Positions 48,826 through 55,571 of a stretch of 64,000 nt of DNA are shown in pieces; the first letter of the stretch is position 1; every line of letters begins with the position of its first letter. The stretch lies in contig CALCKW010000025.1 of the NCBI GenBank assembly GCA_937965695.1, forward strand, positions 62,001 through 126,000, given 5' to 3'. The notes beneath the pieces are model-generated. The model had not been told where the DNA came from. It did no database searches and worked only from the letters and a program-made list of their open reading frames with translations. Both the position numbers and the translations under genes were made by a program. Source of the DNA: an uncultured Granulosicoccaceae bacterium (lineage in GTDB: Bacteria; Pseudomonadota; Gammaproteobacteria; CALCKW01).

Positions 48826-49581
48826 CTATTTAGCTGCTTCACGCTGTGATTCAGGTAAAAAGTTGTTTAACAATTGCTCTAATATGCGCGGATTAATTCC
48901 TTCCTGAATACCAGCAACTGATTCCAAAATCAGTCGTTTCTTAAGTTTTTCTTCGTTGGCACGCAGTTTCAGCTTGTCAGACATTGGCAAAGCGATAACG
49001 TTAGAAATTACAGCGCCATACAGTGTTGTTAAAAGCGCAACTGCCATGGAAGGGCCGATTGTTTTTGGATCTTCCATGTTGCCGAGCATCTGTACCAAGC
49101 CCACAAGAGTTCCAATCATGCCCATTGCTGGGGCAGCATCTCCCACCGCCGCAAAAAAACCAGCACCTTGCTCGTGACGCTCAATGGTTAAGTTCGTGTC
49201 CTTCATCAGCATCGCTTGCACAATTTCTGGAGGATTACCGTCAATGCACAGCGATATGCCTTTTTGCAGAAATGGATCGCTGATATCTCGTCCTTCCAAC
49301 GCAAGTACACCCTCTTTACGGGCGACGTTAGCAAGCTCAACAGCTTCAGTGATCAAATCTTGGGGAGGAATACTGGTAAAAAGGAAGCCCTTGGCCAGTA
49401 CTTTAAAAGAATTGATGAATTGACCGAGAGTGACTCGGAAAAGCACGGCGAAAGTCGTACCACCAACCACGATCAGGACAGAGGGAATGTCTATAAAGGC
49501 ACCTAAATCCCCACCGACCAATATAGCGCCGATTATGATGCCAATTGCGCCGAACATTCCGACGATTGTTGCGATATCCAC
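48826..49581 (-). CDS. pomA: Flagellar stator protein, PomA-like (MotA family)
   Basis: A 251-residue membrane protein with four hydrophobic segments (about 5-22, 30-48, 150-170, 182-205). The MotA/PomA marks are GGDLGAFIDIPSVLIVVGGT, GFFAAVGDAAPAMGMIGTLVGLVQML and GPSMAVALLTTLYGAVISN, where the Pro residues are needed for torque. The cytoplasmic loop lies between helices 2 and 3. It forms the ion-driven stator with the next gene, eleven bases downstream. Confidence 0.88.
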   Translation of the reverse strand: MDIATIVGMFGAIGIIIGAILVGGDLGAFIDIPSVLIVVGGTTFAVLFRVTLGQFINSFKVLAKGFLFTSIPPQDLITEAVELANVARKEGVLALEGRDISDPFLQKGISLCIDGNPPEIVQAMLMKDTNLTIERHEQGAGFFAAVGDAAPAMGMIGTLVGLVQMLGNMEDPKTIGPSMAVALLTTLYGAVISNVIALPMSDKLKLRANEEKLKKRLILESVAGIQEGINPRILEQLLNNFLPESQREAAK

Positions 49582-49847
49582 TGCTGTGCTCCTTGCGAAA
49601 CCTTGGATGATGCGAGTTACTTATATGCACCGATACGATACAAAGACATCTGCGCCGAGCAAATTCGAGCTAGCCCTCTTGGCCCGTCCAAATTTGCGCT
49701 GGTAAATTAAGCCGGCCTAGGAAAACATTTTGCAGACAAACCTTACCAATGTGTCATCGGCAGGCATTGCAGGCGCTTGACTGCAATAGCCCAAGATAAT
49801 ATTCAAGGTGAAATATTTTTACACAAAGACTAGAATGCGCAGTCTGC

Positions 49848-49924
49848 GTCCCGGTAGCTCAGCTGGATAGAGCGTTCCCCTCCTAAGGGAAAAGTCGGGG
49901 GTTCGAATCCCTCTCGGGACGCCA
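49848..49924 (+). tRNA. tRNA-Arg (anticodon CCT)
   Basis: A complete cloverleaf of 77 bases with encoded CCA. Acceptor GTCCCGG pairs with TCGGGAC (one G-T); D arm GCTC/GAGC; anticodon stem TTCCC/GGGAA with loop CTCCTAA; T arm GGGGG-TTCGAAT-CCCTC. The gene remains intact although an integrase lies 7 bp beyond its 3' end, so its 3' half is the likely attachment site of the element to the right. Confidence 0.95.
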
Positions 49925-49930
49925 GTTTTT
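49900..49930 (+). other. Probable attachment site (attL) of the integrated element
   Basis: The T arm and 3' acceptor end of tRNA-Arg followed at once by an integrase gene pointing towards it is the classic layout of a tRNA-targeted tyrosine integrase. The exact core cannot be set because I found no second copy of the tRNA 3' end to the right within this window, so attR must lie beyond base 64,000. Confidence 0.55.
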
Positions 49931-51031
49931 TCAACTACTTACCATTTTTAGTCCTCTTCGATTCACATCCAACGTGACCAAATCGTGACTCAGGGCCGGT
50001 AATCGCCCAACCGCCGCACGCAGATTTTCAGGTGCTAAGTGCGCGTATCTCTCAGTCATCCTAATAGTGCTGTGACCAAGCAAATCCCTCACTTCTATCA
50101 GTGGCACGTTATTAGTAACGAGCCATGCTGCAAAGGTGTGCCGCAGATCATGGAACCTAAAGTTTTTGATACCGGCTAGCTTTCGTGCGGTAACAAACGA
50201 CTTTTTGATATCAACGTATCGATTCCCTTCACGATTGCAAAACACCCACTTTGTCCTAGGGCAATTCTTAGCTCTAAAAGCTATTCGCTCATCCAATACT
50301 CGGCGTGCATCGATCGTTATCGGCACGGTCCTACTCTTTGCCGACTTAGTGTTACTTGCCTGCAAATGAATCAGTCCGGCCGTTAGGTCTACGTGCGACC
50401 ACTCCAACGACAGCAATTCCCCTTTCCTCACACCTGTATGCAGCGCAAACGAGATGATGCCGGCTAAGTACTCTGTGTTGACTTTCGCCGCATCAATCAG
50501 CCTTCCAGCTTCTTGCTGTGTAAGCCAACGTACAACTCCGTCTGGCTCTTTCAGCTTCTGCCCCTTAACAGGGTTGGGCAATTGCATCCCATGCTCTTTG
50601 TTACAAAAGTTGATCGCGGCACTCCACAAGCCCAATTGCTTGTTGATAGTTGCAGGCTTCCTTCCGACCTCTTCCTGGGATCTAATGAACTTTCGAACGT
50701 CCGAAACTTCAGTTTGATGAGCATTGGACCCAGTCAATTGTTCGACCAATTGCATCGCAGCCGTTCTCACAGGTGGCCTAATCTGTCGTCCAGATAAGTA
50801 AGTGAGCAAAACTTCGTCGAACTCTTTCTCCGGTTTTTTACCCCATGCCCTGCCTTGGAATGACTCAAGTCGCCAACTCGCTAAGATCGCTTCGGCTTCT
50901 TTCCGGTTGGCAGTGCTAGTACTTCGGCGAGCTCTCTCGCCGCTTGCGTCGATGTACGACGCCCACCAGTACGGCGAGTCCTTCCTTTGGTAGAGACCGT
51001 CTTGGTCTCGGTTTTTACGCTTCTTCGACAT
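49931..51031 (-). CDS. Tyrosine-type site-specific integrase
   Basis: A 366-residue integrase. The N-terminal arm-binding part is KDSPYWWASYIDASGERARRST, the core-binding SAM-like domain lies at about 70-165, and the catalytic domain has the R...K...HxxR...H...Y set: TGVRKGELLSLEW, FHDLRHTFAAWLV, LGHSTIRMTERYAHL. It inserts and excises the element at the tRNA-Arg gene. AAGGAGG six bases before the ATG makes the start firm, even though the first 150 bases overlap the upstream gene in another frame. Confidence 0.93.
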   Translation of the reverse strand: MSKKRKNRDQDGLYQRKDSPYWWASYIDASGERARRSTSTANRKEAEAILASWRLESFQGRAWGKKPEKEFDEVLLTYLSGRQIRPPVRTAAMQLVEQLTGSNAHQTEVSDVRKFIRSQEEVGRKPATINKQLGLWSAAINFCNKEHGMQLPNPVKGQKLKEPDGVVRWLTQQEAGRLIDAAKVNTEYLAGIISFALHTGVRKGELLSLEWSHVDLTAGLIHLQASNTKSAKSRTVPITIDARRVLDERIAFRAKNCPRTKWVFCNREGNRYVDIKKSFVTARKLAGIKNFRFHDLRHTFAAWLVTNNVPLIEVRDLLGHSTIRMTERYAHLAPENLRAAVGRLPALSHDLVTLDVNRRGLKMVSS

Positions 51032-51255
51032 GCACTTCCTCCTTGCACACCGAGCCCCGCGTGGGTGTCAGTATGCTCGGCTGTCATTTCCGCGTCCAGC
51101 CACTCGCGAACCGAAGCCGCGACGACCAAACGACGGCGACCCACTTTCTGTGTGCGAATCGCCCCGCGATCCATCAAGCGGCGCACAGTTCGCGAACTCA
51201 CGCCGCCCAATTGCCGGGCGGCTTCGTCTAGGTTCCATAGCAATGCATCGCTCAC
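50881..51255 (-). CDS. Excisionase-like helix-turn-helix protein
   Basis: A 124-residue protein with an N-terminal MerR/excisionase-type HTH (LDEAARQLGGVSSRTVRRLMDRGAIRTQ; GRRRLVVAASVREWLD). The tail is basic and low-complexity (STKGRTRRTGGRR). The GTG start has AGGAGG nine bases before it and overlaps the previous gene's stop (GTGA). Its 3' end overlaps the integrase start by 151 bp in a different frame. As a recombination directionality factor it would bias the integrase to excision; a regulatory role is also possible. Confidence 0.68.
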   Translation of the reverse strand: MSDALLWNLDEAARQLGGVSSRTVRRLMDRGAIRTQKVGRRRLVVAASVREWLDAEMTAEHTDTHAGLGVQGGSACRRSVKTETKTVSTKGRTRRTGGRRTSTQAARELAEVLALPTGKKPKRS

Positions 51256-51479
51256 GCTGCGAGCCTCCTGCTCTGCACTTCTTCGAGCAATCGAGCCTCC
51301 AATTGCTCTATAGCTTGGTCACTGAATAGCGTCAACACGTCACAGTCGCCGATGTTCACGGCTTCAATATCCACGCTGGCAGGCAACCTCTCGTCCCAGT
51401 CCCCGCCAATACCGGCGGGTTCATAGTGAAACTGGCACTCCAGGTATACCCCGCGAAACTCAATCGTCATCGTGCGCAT
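51252..51479 (-). CDS. Small element protein of unknown function (75 residues)
   Basis: Starts MRTMTIEFRGVYLECQFHY, with AGAGG eight bases before the ATG. The acidic, mixed alpha/beta-looking sequence (ERLPASVDIEAVNIGDCDVL) resembles small phage proteins of unknown role found near recombination genes. It overlaps both neighbours by a few bases, so it is translated as part of the same polycistronic message. Confidence 0.6.
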   Translation of the reverse strand: MRTMTIEFRGVYLECQFHYEPAGIGGDWDERLPASVDIEAVNIGDCDVLTLFSDQAIEQLEARLLEEVQSRRLAA

Positions 51480-51694
51480 TGCGCCCACCTCTCAGGCCAA
51501 CCACGCCAGCGACATATTGCAAGCTGGTGCTGATGCTCTAAGTTGCTCCACGCCTCTATAGGGTCGCCTATCAAGTCGTACCGCTTCGAAGCGAGCGCAA
51601 CGTATGCGCGCTCCCCGCTACTCAGCGCGCCCACAAGCTCAGGCGCGCCTGAGCCTCCGGTAAGTTGCTGCACAAGCACGTTAAAACGTTCCAT
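51467..51694 (-). CDS. Small element protein of unknown function (75 residues)
   Basis: Starts MERFNVLVQQLTGGSG, with an excellent AGGAGG site eight bases upstream of the ATG. Predicted mostly helical, with several Trp near the C-terminus (GDPIEAWSNLEHQH; CRWRGWPERW). No domain recognised. It overlaps the downstream small gene by 13 bp. Confidence 0.6.
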   Translation of the reverse strand: MERFNVLVQQLTGGSGAPELVGALSSGERAYVALASKRYDLIGDPIEAWSNLEHQHQLAICRWRGWPERWAQCAR

Positions 51695-51706
51695 AGCAGC
51701 CACCTC

Positions 51707-52000
51707 CTAGAACGGAATGTCGTCGTCAAAGTCAGCGGGGGCCGCTGCGCTTTGGGCGACCAGGTGCGGCGCCGTCGCTCTCCGCTGCTGATTGTTCGCG
51801 CTGTCGTTTCGCTCGATGGGAAACACCGAAACCCAGCCCTCCCAGTCCTGCAAACCCACTGGCATGCAGTCGATCTTGATCGAAGTTCGTCCGTCGTTAT
51901 GCTTAAACACCTTGCCGATGTTTTGCCAACGCGCCTTGGTTTGCCCGTCCGGTGTGTCGTACTCGCCCGTCTTCACCACGAGATTGTGAGTTGCTGCCAT
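51707..52000 (-). CDS. Single-strand-DNA-binding-like protein with SSB-type acidic tail
   Basis: A 97-residue protein. The N-terminal part (NLVVKTGEYDTPDGQTKARW; IGKVFKHNDGRTSIKIDCM; GLQDWEGWVSVFP) looks like a small beta-barrel. The C-terminus FDDDIPF is the signature tail by which SSB proteins recruit repair and replication partners, joined by a Gln/Ala-rich linker, as in SSB. It lies among phage-type recombination genes. I infer single-strand DNA binding. GGAG precedes the ATG. Confidence 0.6.
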   Translation of the reverse strand: MAATHNLVVKTGEYDTPDGQTKARWQNIGKVFKHNDGRTSIKIDCMPVGLQDWEGWVSVFPIERNDSANNQQRRATAPHLVAQSAAAPADFDDDIPF

Positions 52001-52126
52001 TGTCTTTACTCCGTTTCTGCCGCCTTGCGCTCTTTTGCAAGCACAGCGATGATTCCTGAATACAATCGTGGAACGGACAAACCAAGCACAGCTTGTCCAG
52101 TTCCGTTAACGCTCGAATGCTGGCCA

Positions 52127-52699
52127 CTAGCCGCCCCGAATAGCCAAACGCGTACCCATCACCAGCCGCGCACCAGGCACTGCCTCGCCGCCCTTGATAG
52201 CCGCCTTGATCTCCGTTTTACGGGGCTTCAACTCTTTGACGGTGTGATTGCTGAGTTCTTCTTGCAGGCGGTAGAAATCTTCGCCAGGCATTTCAACCAA
52301 CACCGACACAAACTTGGCGGGTAGTTGCCTTGCATCGGTTTCCACACTGCCAGGGTTCTTTTGCACCGCAAGCGAGAAGTAAGGGCATTCAATTTTCGTC
52401 ACGCCCGTGGCCTTCATGGAGTCGTGCACGTAGCTCTTGAGTCGGGCTGCGTGATTCTCCAGCGCTTGGCGCCGTAGCCGCATCTTGCCTTCCGCGTCCT
52501 TGATCGCCGCCGCCGTGGTCTCGAGGTTGCGCATGTACTGCACAACATTCACGGCCTTGTCTTGTAGCTCGCCTTCGATACCTTCCAGCGTGTCGGCGAT
52601 TGCATCGGCTGGGTAGTCCGCTTCGGGGTCTGTCAGGATATCCAGCGCGCTGATGTAATCGCCGCTGATGCTGTATAGCGTGGGTGTATTTCTAGCCAT
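52127..52699 (-). CDS. Siphovirus Gp157-family protein
   Basis: A 190-residue protein that fits the phage Gp157 family: LYSISGDYISALDILTD near the start, IADTLEGIEGELQDKAVNVV, and a long helical region with AAAIKDAEGKMRLRRQALENH and RLKSYVHDSMKATG, then strand-rich FSLAVQKNPGSVE and VKELKPRKTEIKAAIKGGE. Gp157 proteins were linked to phage resistance in streptococcal phages and commonly sit in recombination modules. The ATG at 52,699 has AAGGAAG before it; a longer frame to 53,035 only overlaps the neighbour. Confidence 0.8.
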   Translation of the reverse strand: MARNTPTLYSISGDYISALDILTDPEADYPADAIADTLEGIEGELQDKAVNVVQYMRNLETTAAAIKDAEGKMRLRRQALENHAARLKSYVHDSMKATGVTKIECPYFSLAVQKNPGSVETDARQLPAKFVSVLVEMPGEDFYRLQEELSNHTVKELKPRKTEIKAAIKGGEAVPGARLVMGTRLAIRGG

Positions 52700-52730
52700 G
52701 TCTAACTTCCTTATTGGTTGTGGTTGAGGC

Positions 52731-53558
52731 TTACGCGCTCTGTTGGTCTTCCTGCTGGGCCGCACACGCCCATTGGTCGAGCCTGTGCAGCAATGGATCA
52801 AACATGCGTTGGGGTAATTGGTTAAGGTGTTCAATTGGGCCGCCTGCGCGGTTGGCAGTGGATCGCTTGAGCCAAGCTTTGACGCGCTCTCGGTCAAGTC
52901 CCAGGTCTTTAATGGTGGCCTCAAGCTGGCGGTGCTTTGTTTTGCTGATGATCGTTTCCGGTTGCGCTTCGACCGCCTCGCCTTGAAGTGGATCAGACGC
53001 CGGTGTTTCGGGTGCTTGATGAACGTGCGTGACATTGCGTGCCTCCGTTTCGTGTGTCATTTCTTCGGCTGGGGTTGCTTCGTAACCCGCAAGCGTCATA
53101 ACCCAACTAAATGCAAGCCTGCACGCTTTTGAAGTGGCCCGTGTCTGCGCCATAGAACGGCGCGCATACCTTGGCCGATTCGACCAAACCTGTTTGCCTT
53201 TCCGGTCTTTCTCGTCTGGCGCGCCGCACTCAGCGGACGCACGAGAGATCACCACACCGTCACTGATACGCACCAACTCAACTACAGCGGTATAGATGCC
53301 GTCTTGCTCGGTGGTTTCGACCTCGCGAGCAACAACGCCCATCATCGTGCCAAGCGTGGTCCAGCCTTCGACCTTGACGTATTGCTTGCCCTGGATACCA
53401 ACGGACAACCTTTGCTGCTGGATGATGCGCGACAAGTTGCCCGCCATATCCGTAGCACCAGAGACTAACGCGCTCGGTGTTGTGGCTTGCAAAGTGCCGA
53501 GTTCTACGGCCATTACTTCCCCAGCAATAGCTGGGGGGTTGTCGATTGCCTGTGCCAT
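52731..53558 (-). CDS. Candidate phage single-strand annealing/recombination protein
   Basis: A 275-residue protein with GGAGG seven bases before the ATG. The core (about 45-165: QYVKVEGWTTLGTMMGVVAR; VELVRISDGVVISRASAECG; PRYARRSMAQTRATSKACRL, FSWVMTLAGYEATPAEEM) recalls phage proteins with a Rad52/ERF-like annealing core, in which the YA-RSMAQTRA-SKA-R helix recurs. The C-terminal 70 residues carry a helical domain (SKTKHRQLEATIKDLGLDRE) seen at the end of some phage recombination proteins. I give this from resemblance and context (next to Gp157-like and SSB-like genes). Confidence 0.5.
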   Translation of the reverse strand: MAQAIDNPPAIAGEVMAVELGTLQATTPSALVSGATDMAGNLSRIIQQQRLSVGIQGKQYVKVEGWTTLGTMMGVVAREVETTEQDGIYTAVVELVRISDGVVISRASAECGAPDEKDRKGKQVWSNRPRYARRSMAQTRATSKACRLAFSWVMTLAGYEATPAEEMTHETEARNVTHVHQAPETPASDPLQGEAVEAQPETIISKTKHRQLEATIKDLGLDRERVKAWLKRSTANRAGGPIEHLNQLPQRMFDPLLHRLDQWACAAQQEDQQSA

Positions 53559-53560
53559 TT

Positions 53561-53767
53561 TTAAGCCTCCGTAGGTTGCAAGATGGGCTTGCTTTGTATC
53601 GGTGGGATCAATTGTTTTTCGCCTTCTGGAAATAAGGTGAGAACAAATTTTTTTCCGTCGCTGGTGCGAAAATTAATTACCTGCCAACAAATGCGACCGC
53701 TGTCGATATACAAGGGCTCAACATCAACACTAACGACGTTGTGAATACCTGCTGAAAAATTGGACAT
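53561..53767 (-). CDS. Small element protein of unknown function (68 residues)
   Basis: Starts MSNFSAGIHNVVSVDVEP. It looks strand-rich (WQVINFRTSDGKKFVLTLFPEG) with a Pro-rich C-terminus. AAGGAG lies seven bases before the ATG, and a copy of the 17-bp palindrome abuts that ribosome site, so its expression should be under the palindrome-binding regulator. It is translated just before the recombination protein. Confidence 0.62.
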   Translation of the reverse strand: MSNFSAGIHNVVSVDVEPLYIDSGRICWQVINFRTSDGKKFVLTLFPEGEKQLIPPIQSKPILQPTEA

Positions 53768-53780
53768 ACTTTGACTCCTT

Positions 53781-53797
53781 TATGTGAAATTCACATA
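53781..53797. promoter_or_regulatory. 17-bp palindromic operator O1
   Basis: TATGTGAAATTCACATA is an almost perfect palindrome about the central base. It ends against the AAGGAG ribosome site of the 68-residue gene. An identical copy is at 54,070 and a close one at 54,103. Confidence 0.72.
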
Positions 53798-53807
53798 TTG
53801 ATGGGCA

Positions 53808-54035
53808 TTAGAAAGGGCGGCTAGTTGGTAAAGCCGCCGCCCCGCCGTGAAACTCAAGCAGTGCTTTTAAATGATTAACTGAAGGGGTAACACTCGAGCG
53901 CTCTTCTGCAATCTCAATCGCTTCGAGCAATGTATCTATGGGCATAGAAGATTCGTAACGACGCGCTAGATCATCAAGTGCCTCGCTCACCTCGTCGACA
54001 CCGTGATCTATTTCCGACTGCTTAACAGCTCCCAT
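53808..54035 (-). CDS. Small acidic element protein (75 residues)
   Basis: Starts MGAVKQSEIDHGVDEVSEAL, with AAGGA eight bases upstream. Probably all-helical (LDDLARRYESSMPIDTLLEAIEIAEE) with an Ala/Pro tail. No domain recognised. It is the first gene after operators O2 and O3 and lies before O1, so it may be a component or regulator of the operator circuit, but it has no obvious DNA-binding motif. Confidence 0.58.
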   Translation of the reverse strand: MGAVKQSEIDHGVDEVSEALDDLARRYESSMPIDTLLEAIEIAEERSSVTPSVNHLKALLEFHGGAAALPTSRPF

Positions 54036-54069
54036 ACTTGCAATTCCTTTTAAGTAGGTACGACCTTAT

Positions 54070-54086
54070 TATGTGAAATTCACATA
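54070..54086. promoter_or_regulatory. 17-bp palindromic operator O2
   Basis: Identical to O1 (TATGTGAAATTCACATA), 34 bp upstream of the start codon of the 75-residue gene. Repeated exact copies in short intergenic gaps argue for a specific DNA-binding repressor. Confidence 0.75.
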
Positions 54087-54102
54087 TTTATATCAAGCAA
54101 TA

Positions 54103-54119
54103 TATGTGATATTCACATT
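54103..54119. promoter_or_regulatory. 17-bp palindromic operator O3
   Basis: TATGTGATATTCACATT, two changes from O1/O2. It overlaps the stop codon of the SLOG-like gene (54,118-54,120) and is 33 bp (start to start) from O2, so the two sites lie about three helical turns apart on the same DNA face, which suits cooperative binding. Confidence 0.7.
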
Positions 54120-54735
54120 ACAATAGTTCACCCTGTGCAGGCACAAAAAGCCAACCCTGAGACCACACACCAGACCCCGCACGCACCCACGCACCAGGGA
54201 CGGGCAAGGCTGGCAACGGCGACGAAACAACCGAACCAAAAGGAAACACCACCACGCGCCCACCACGCGCAGCAACAGACGCCAGAGAAGACCAGGAGCC
54301 AGAACCACAAGAGAACCAGGGGCCAGCACCCGACCAAGGCCGCGAAGGGAAAGCCGAAACGAAGCCGACGACCGAGGAGGCAGAGCCCATACACGCCAGC
54401 GAGCGCCCCACCAGCCGCGAGCGCAACTGAACCGAAGCCGCGCCACCCGTCCACCACTGCACCGAAGCACCAGCCGCCGCTGCAGCTTCAACACCAGCAA
54501 GCGCCGAATGCGGACCCGCGAAACCAGAGCCGCAAGAACCACCGACTGCGAAAACAGACAACCGCCCTGCACCACCGGCCGCGACCGCAGACGATACAAC
54601 CGCAGCATCAGCTCCAACCGCACACCCAACCGACAACGCGCAACCCGAAGCACCGAGCTCGCCGACCACACCAGACACAACAGGCAGCGCAGACGCAGGC
54701 AGCGACCGCGAACCCGTAAAGGCCACGGCCCCCAC
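54118..54735 (-). CDS. Adenine-depleted SLOG/Rossmann-like nucleotide-binding protein
   Basis: A 205-residue protein from a GTG that overlaps the upstream stop codon (TAGTG). It reads like a SLOG-superfamily (DprA/LOG/YspA) fold: first strand VAFTGSRSLP, second element LSVGCAVGADAAVVSSAV (the G-GAD motif), LSVFAVGG, then LRSRLVGRSLACMGSASSVVGFV, SGSWSSLASVAARGGRVVVFPFG and a GWLFVPAQGELL end. SLOG domains bind or process nucleotides and occur in several nucleotide-signal defence systems. The coding strand is almost without A, so Ala, Gly, Val and Ser dominate and Lys/Glu/Asn are nearly absent. All frames on this strand are open because stops need A; frame choice rests on the motifs and the stop/start overlap. 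Confidence 0.62.
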   Translation of the reverse strand: MGAVAFTGSRSLPASALPVVSGVVGELGASGCALSVGCAVGADAAVVSSAVAAGGAGRLSVFAVGGSCGSGFAGPHSALAGVEAAAAAGASVQWWTGGAASVQLRSRLVGRSLACMGSASSVVGFVSAFPSRPWSGAGPWFSCGSGSWSSLASVAARGGRVVVFPFGSVVSSPLPALPVPGAWVRAGSGVWSQGWLFVPAQGELL

Positions 54736-55073
54736 TACACAGGCACCGGAGGAAACGAAGCACGAGCCGCCCGCGCAGACACACCCGAGGGTAACGCCAC
54801 CTTGACAGACCACGCAGGCGCAGGAGGAGCGCAAGCCGCCGACCAGCACGAACAACGCGCACCAGGGCGAACCCACACCCGAAACCGCAAGACCGCCACC
54901 AGCCGCGCCCACGCAACCGCCGCCGATCGAGAAGGGAAAGGCACAAACACACAAGCCGGAGCCGGGCGAAGCCCAGCGGCCGGAGCGCGCAGCGCCCAAG
55001 CCCAGCCAGACCGCGAAAAGCGGACAGAAACACCCGCACCGAATGAAGAACCACCAGAGACAAAACCAGACAT
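54735..55073 (-). CDS. Adenine-depleted companion gene of unknown function (112 residues)
   Basis: Begins MSGFVSGGSSFGAGVSVRFS and ends SFPPVPV. The ATG has GGGGTG at a plausible spacing, and the TAG stop overlaps the SLOG-like start, which together pick this frame out of three open ones. The protein is rich in Arg, Ala, Val, Trp and Cys, and has no Lys beyond one near the end. Segments such as VAWARLVAVLRFRVWVRPG suggest an alpha/beta fold with a basic surface. No family recognised. I infer that it works with the SLOG-like protein. The upstream start of adenine depletion coincides with this gene. Confidence 0.45.
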   Translation of the reverse strand: MSGFVSGGSSFGAGVSVRFSRSGWAWALRAPAAGLRPAPACVFVPFPSRSAAVAWARLVAVLRFRVWVRPGARCSCWSAACAPPAPAWSVKVALPSGVSARAARASFPPVPV

Positions 55074-55118
55074 ACCGCACCCCACTGTAGTGACAACTGA
55101 CCATTTTAATGGTGAAAA

Positions 55119-55323
55119 AACACCAACCCTATGGCTACCCTTTGCCTGTAGTGGAAGGGATTGAAAAGGCTTGGCGCACTGGGGCAGATTGCTGCGGTGA
55201 CGAACTAAGTATGCAAAAACACGGAAACTTACACCCACTGATTACTCACGCAGTGCGACAACCGAAGGCTTGGCCTTTTCAATCGCTGGAACGGAAGGCA
55301 TGCTGCGCCTAGGGGTTGGTGTT
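55119..55323. repeat. 205-bp segment bounded by nested inverted repeats
   Basis: Outer arms AACACCAACCC (55,119-55,129) and GGGTTGGTGTT (55,313-55,323) are perfect inverse copies. Inner arms GATTGAAAAGGC (55,159-55,170) and GCCTTTTCAATC (55,273-55,284) are also perfect. A small palindrome CCATTTTAATGG lies just outside on the left. The layout could be a structured RNA or a short mobile element. It overlaps only the last bases of the small gene at 55,322. A plus-strand open frame through it is not protein-like. Confidence 0.6.
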
Positions 55324-55522
55324 ATTGTCGCTCTTGATCCCAGTGGGACGAATCGAACTCTTGTTCGATTTTTTCAACACGACCCTTCACCAGTCTTAAA
55401 GTATTTACAACGTCTTGTCTCGAAATCAGCTCATCAGCATTCGCGGTACAAACAAGTCCAATCAAAGAATCGATCTGAAAACCGATTTCACAGAGTCGAT
55501 CTCTCACTTCCATGCAGTCCAT
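55322..55522 (-). CDS. Small element protein of unknown function (66 residues)
   Basis: Starts MDCMEVRDRLCEIGFQID after a near-perfect Shine-Dalgarno (AAGGAGGTG, 55,526-55,534 region). Helical and acidic, with LIGLVCTANADELISRQDVV and a C-terminal coiled-coil-like RVEKIEQEFDSSHW. A longer frame upstream lacks support. A CRP-like site lies about 50 bp upstream. Confidence 0.65.
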   Translation of the reverse strand: MDCMEVRDRLCEIGFQIDSLIGLVCTANADELISRQDVVNTLRLVKGRVEKIEQEFDSSHWDQERQ

Positions 55523-55571
55523 AGACACCTCCTTCGCGGAGACATCATATTTGCATCCATGCACAACGTTA

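Noticed and set aside
54118-55073. Diversity-generating retroelement
   Set aside because: Such elements mutate adenines but need a reverse transcriptase and a template repeat; neither is visible in this window.
54118-55104. Single 328-residue protein covering the whole adenine-poor region
   Set aside because: The frame is open only because the strand lacks A. The first 120 residues have no family resemblance, and the overlapping TAGTG favours two genes.
54135-55164. Long open frames on the plus strand through the adenine-poor region
   Set aside because: With almost no T on the plus strand, stop codons there are rare by composition. The encoded sequences are Thr/Pro/Gln/Lys-rich and unlike proteins, whereas the minus strand has recognisable motifs and a stop/start overlap.
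55109-55312. 67-residue plus-strand frame
   Set aside because: Runs through the nested inverted repeats and lacks a ribosome site; more likely structural DNA or RNA.
55119-55323. Retron RNA
   Set aside because: Inverted repeats at the ends recall msr-msd, but no reverse transcriptase gene is near.
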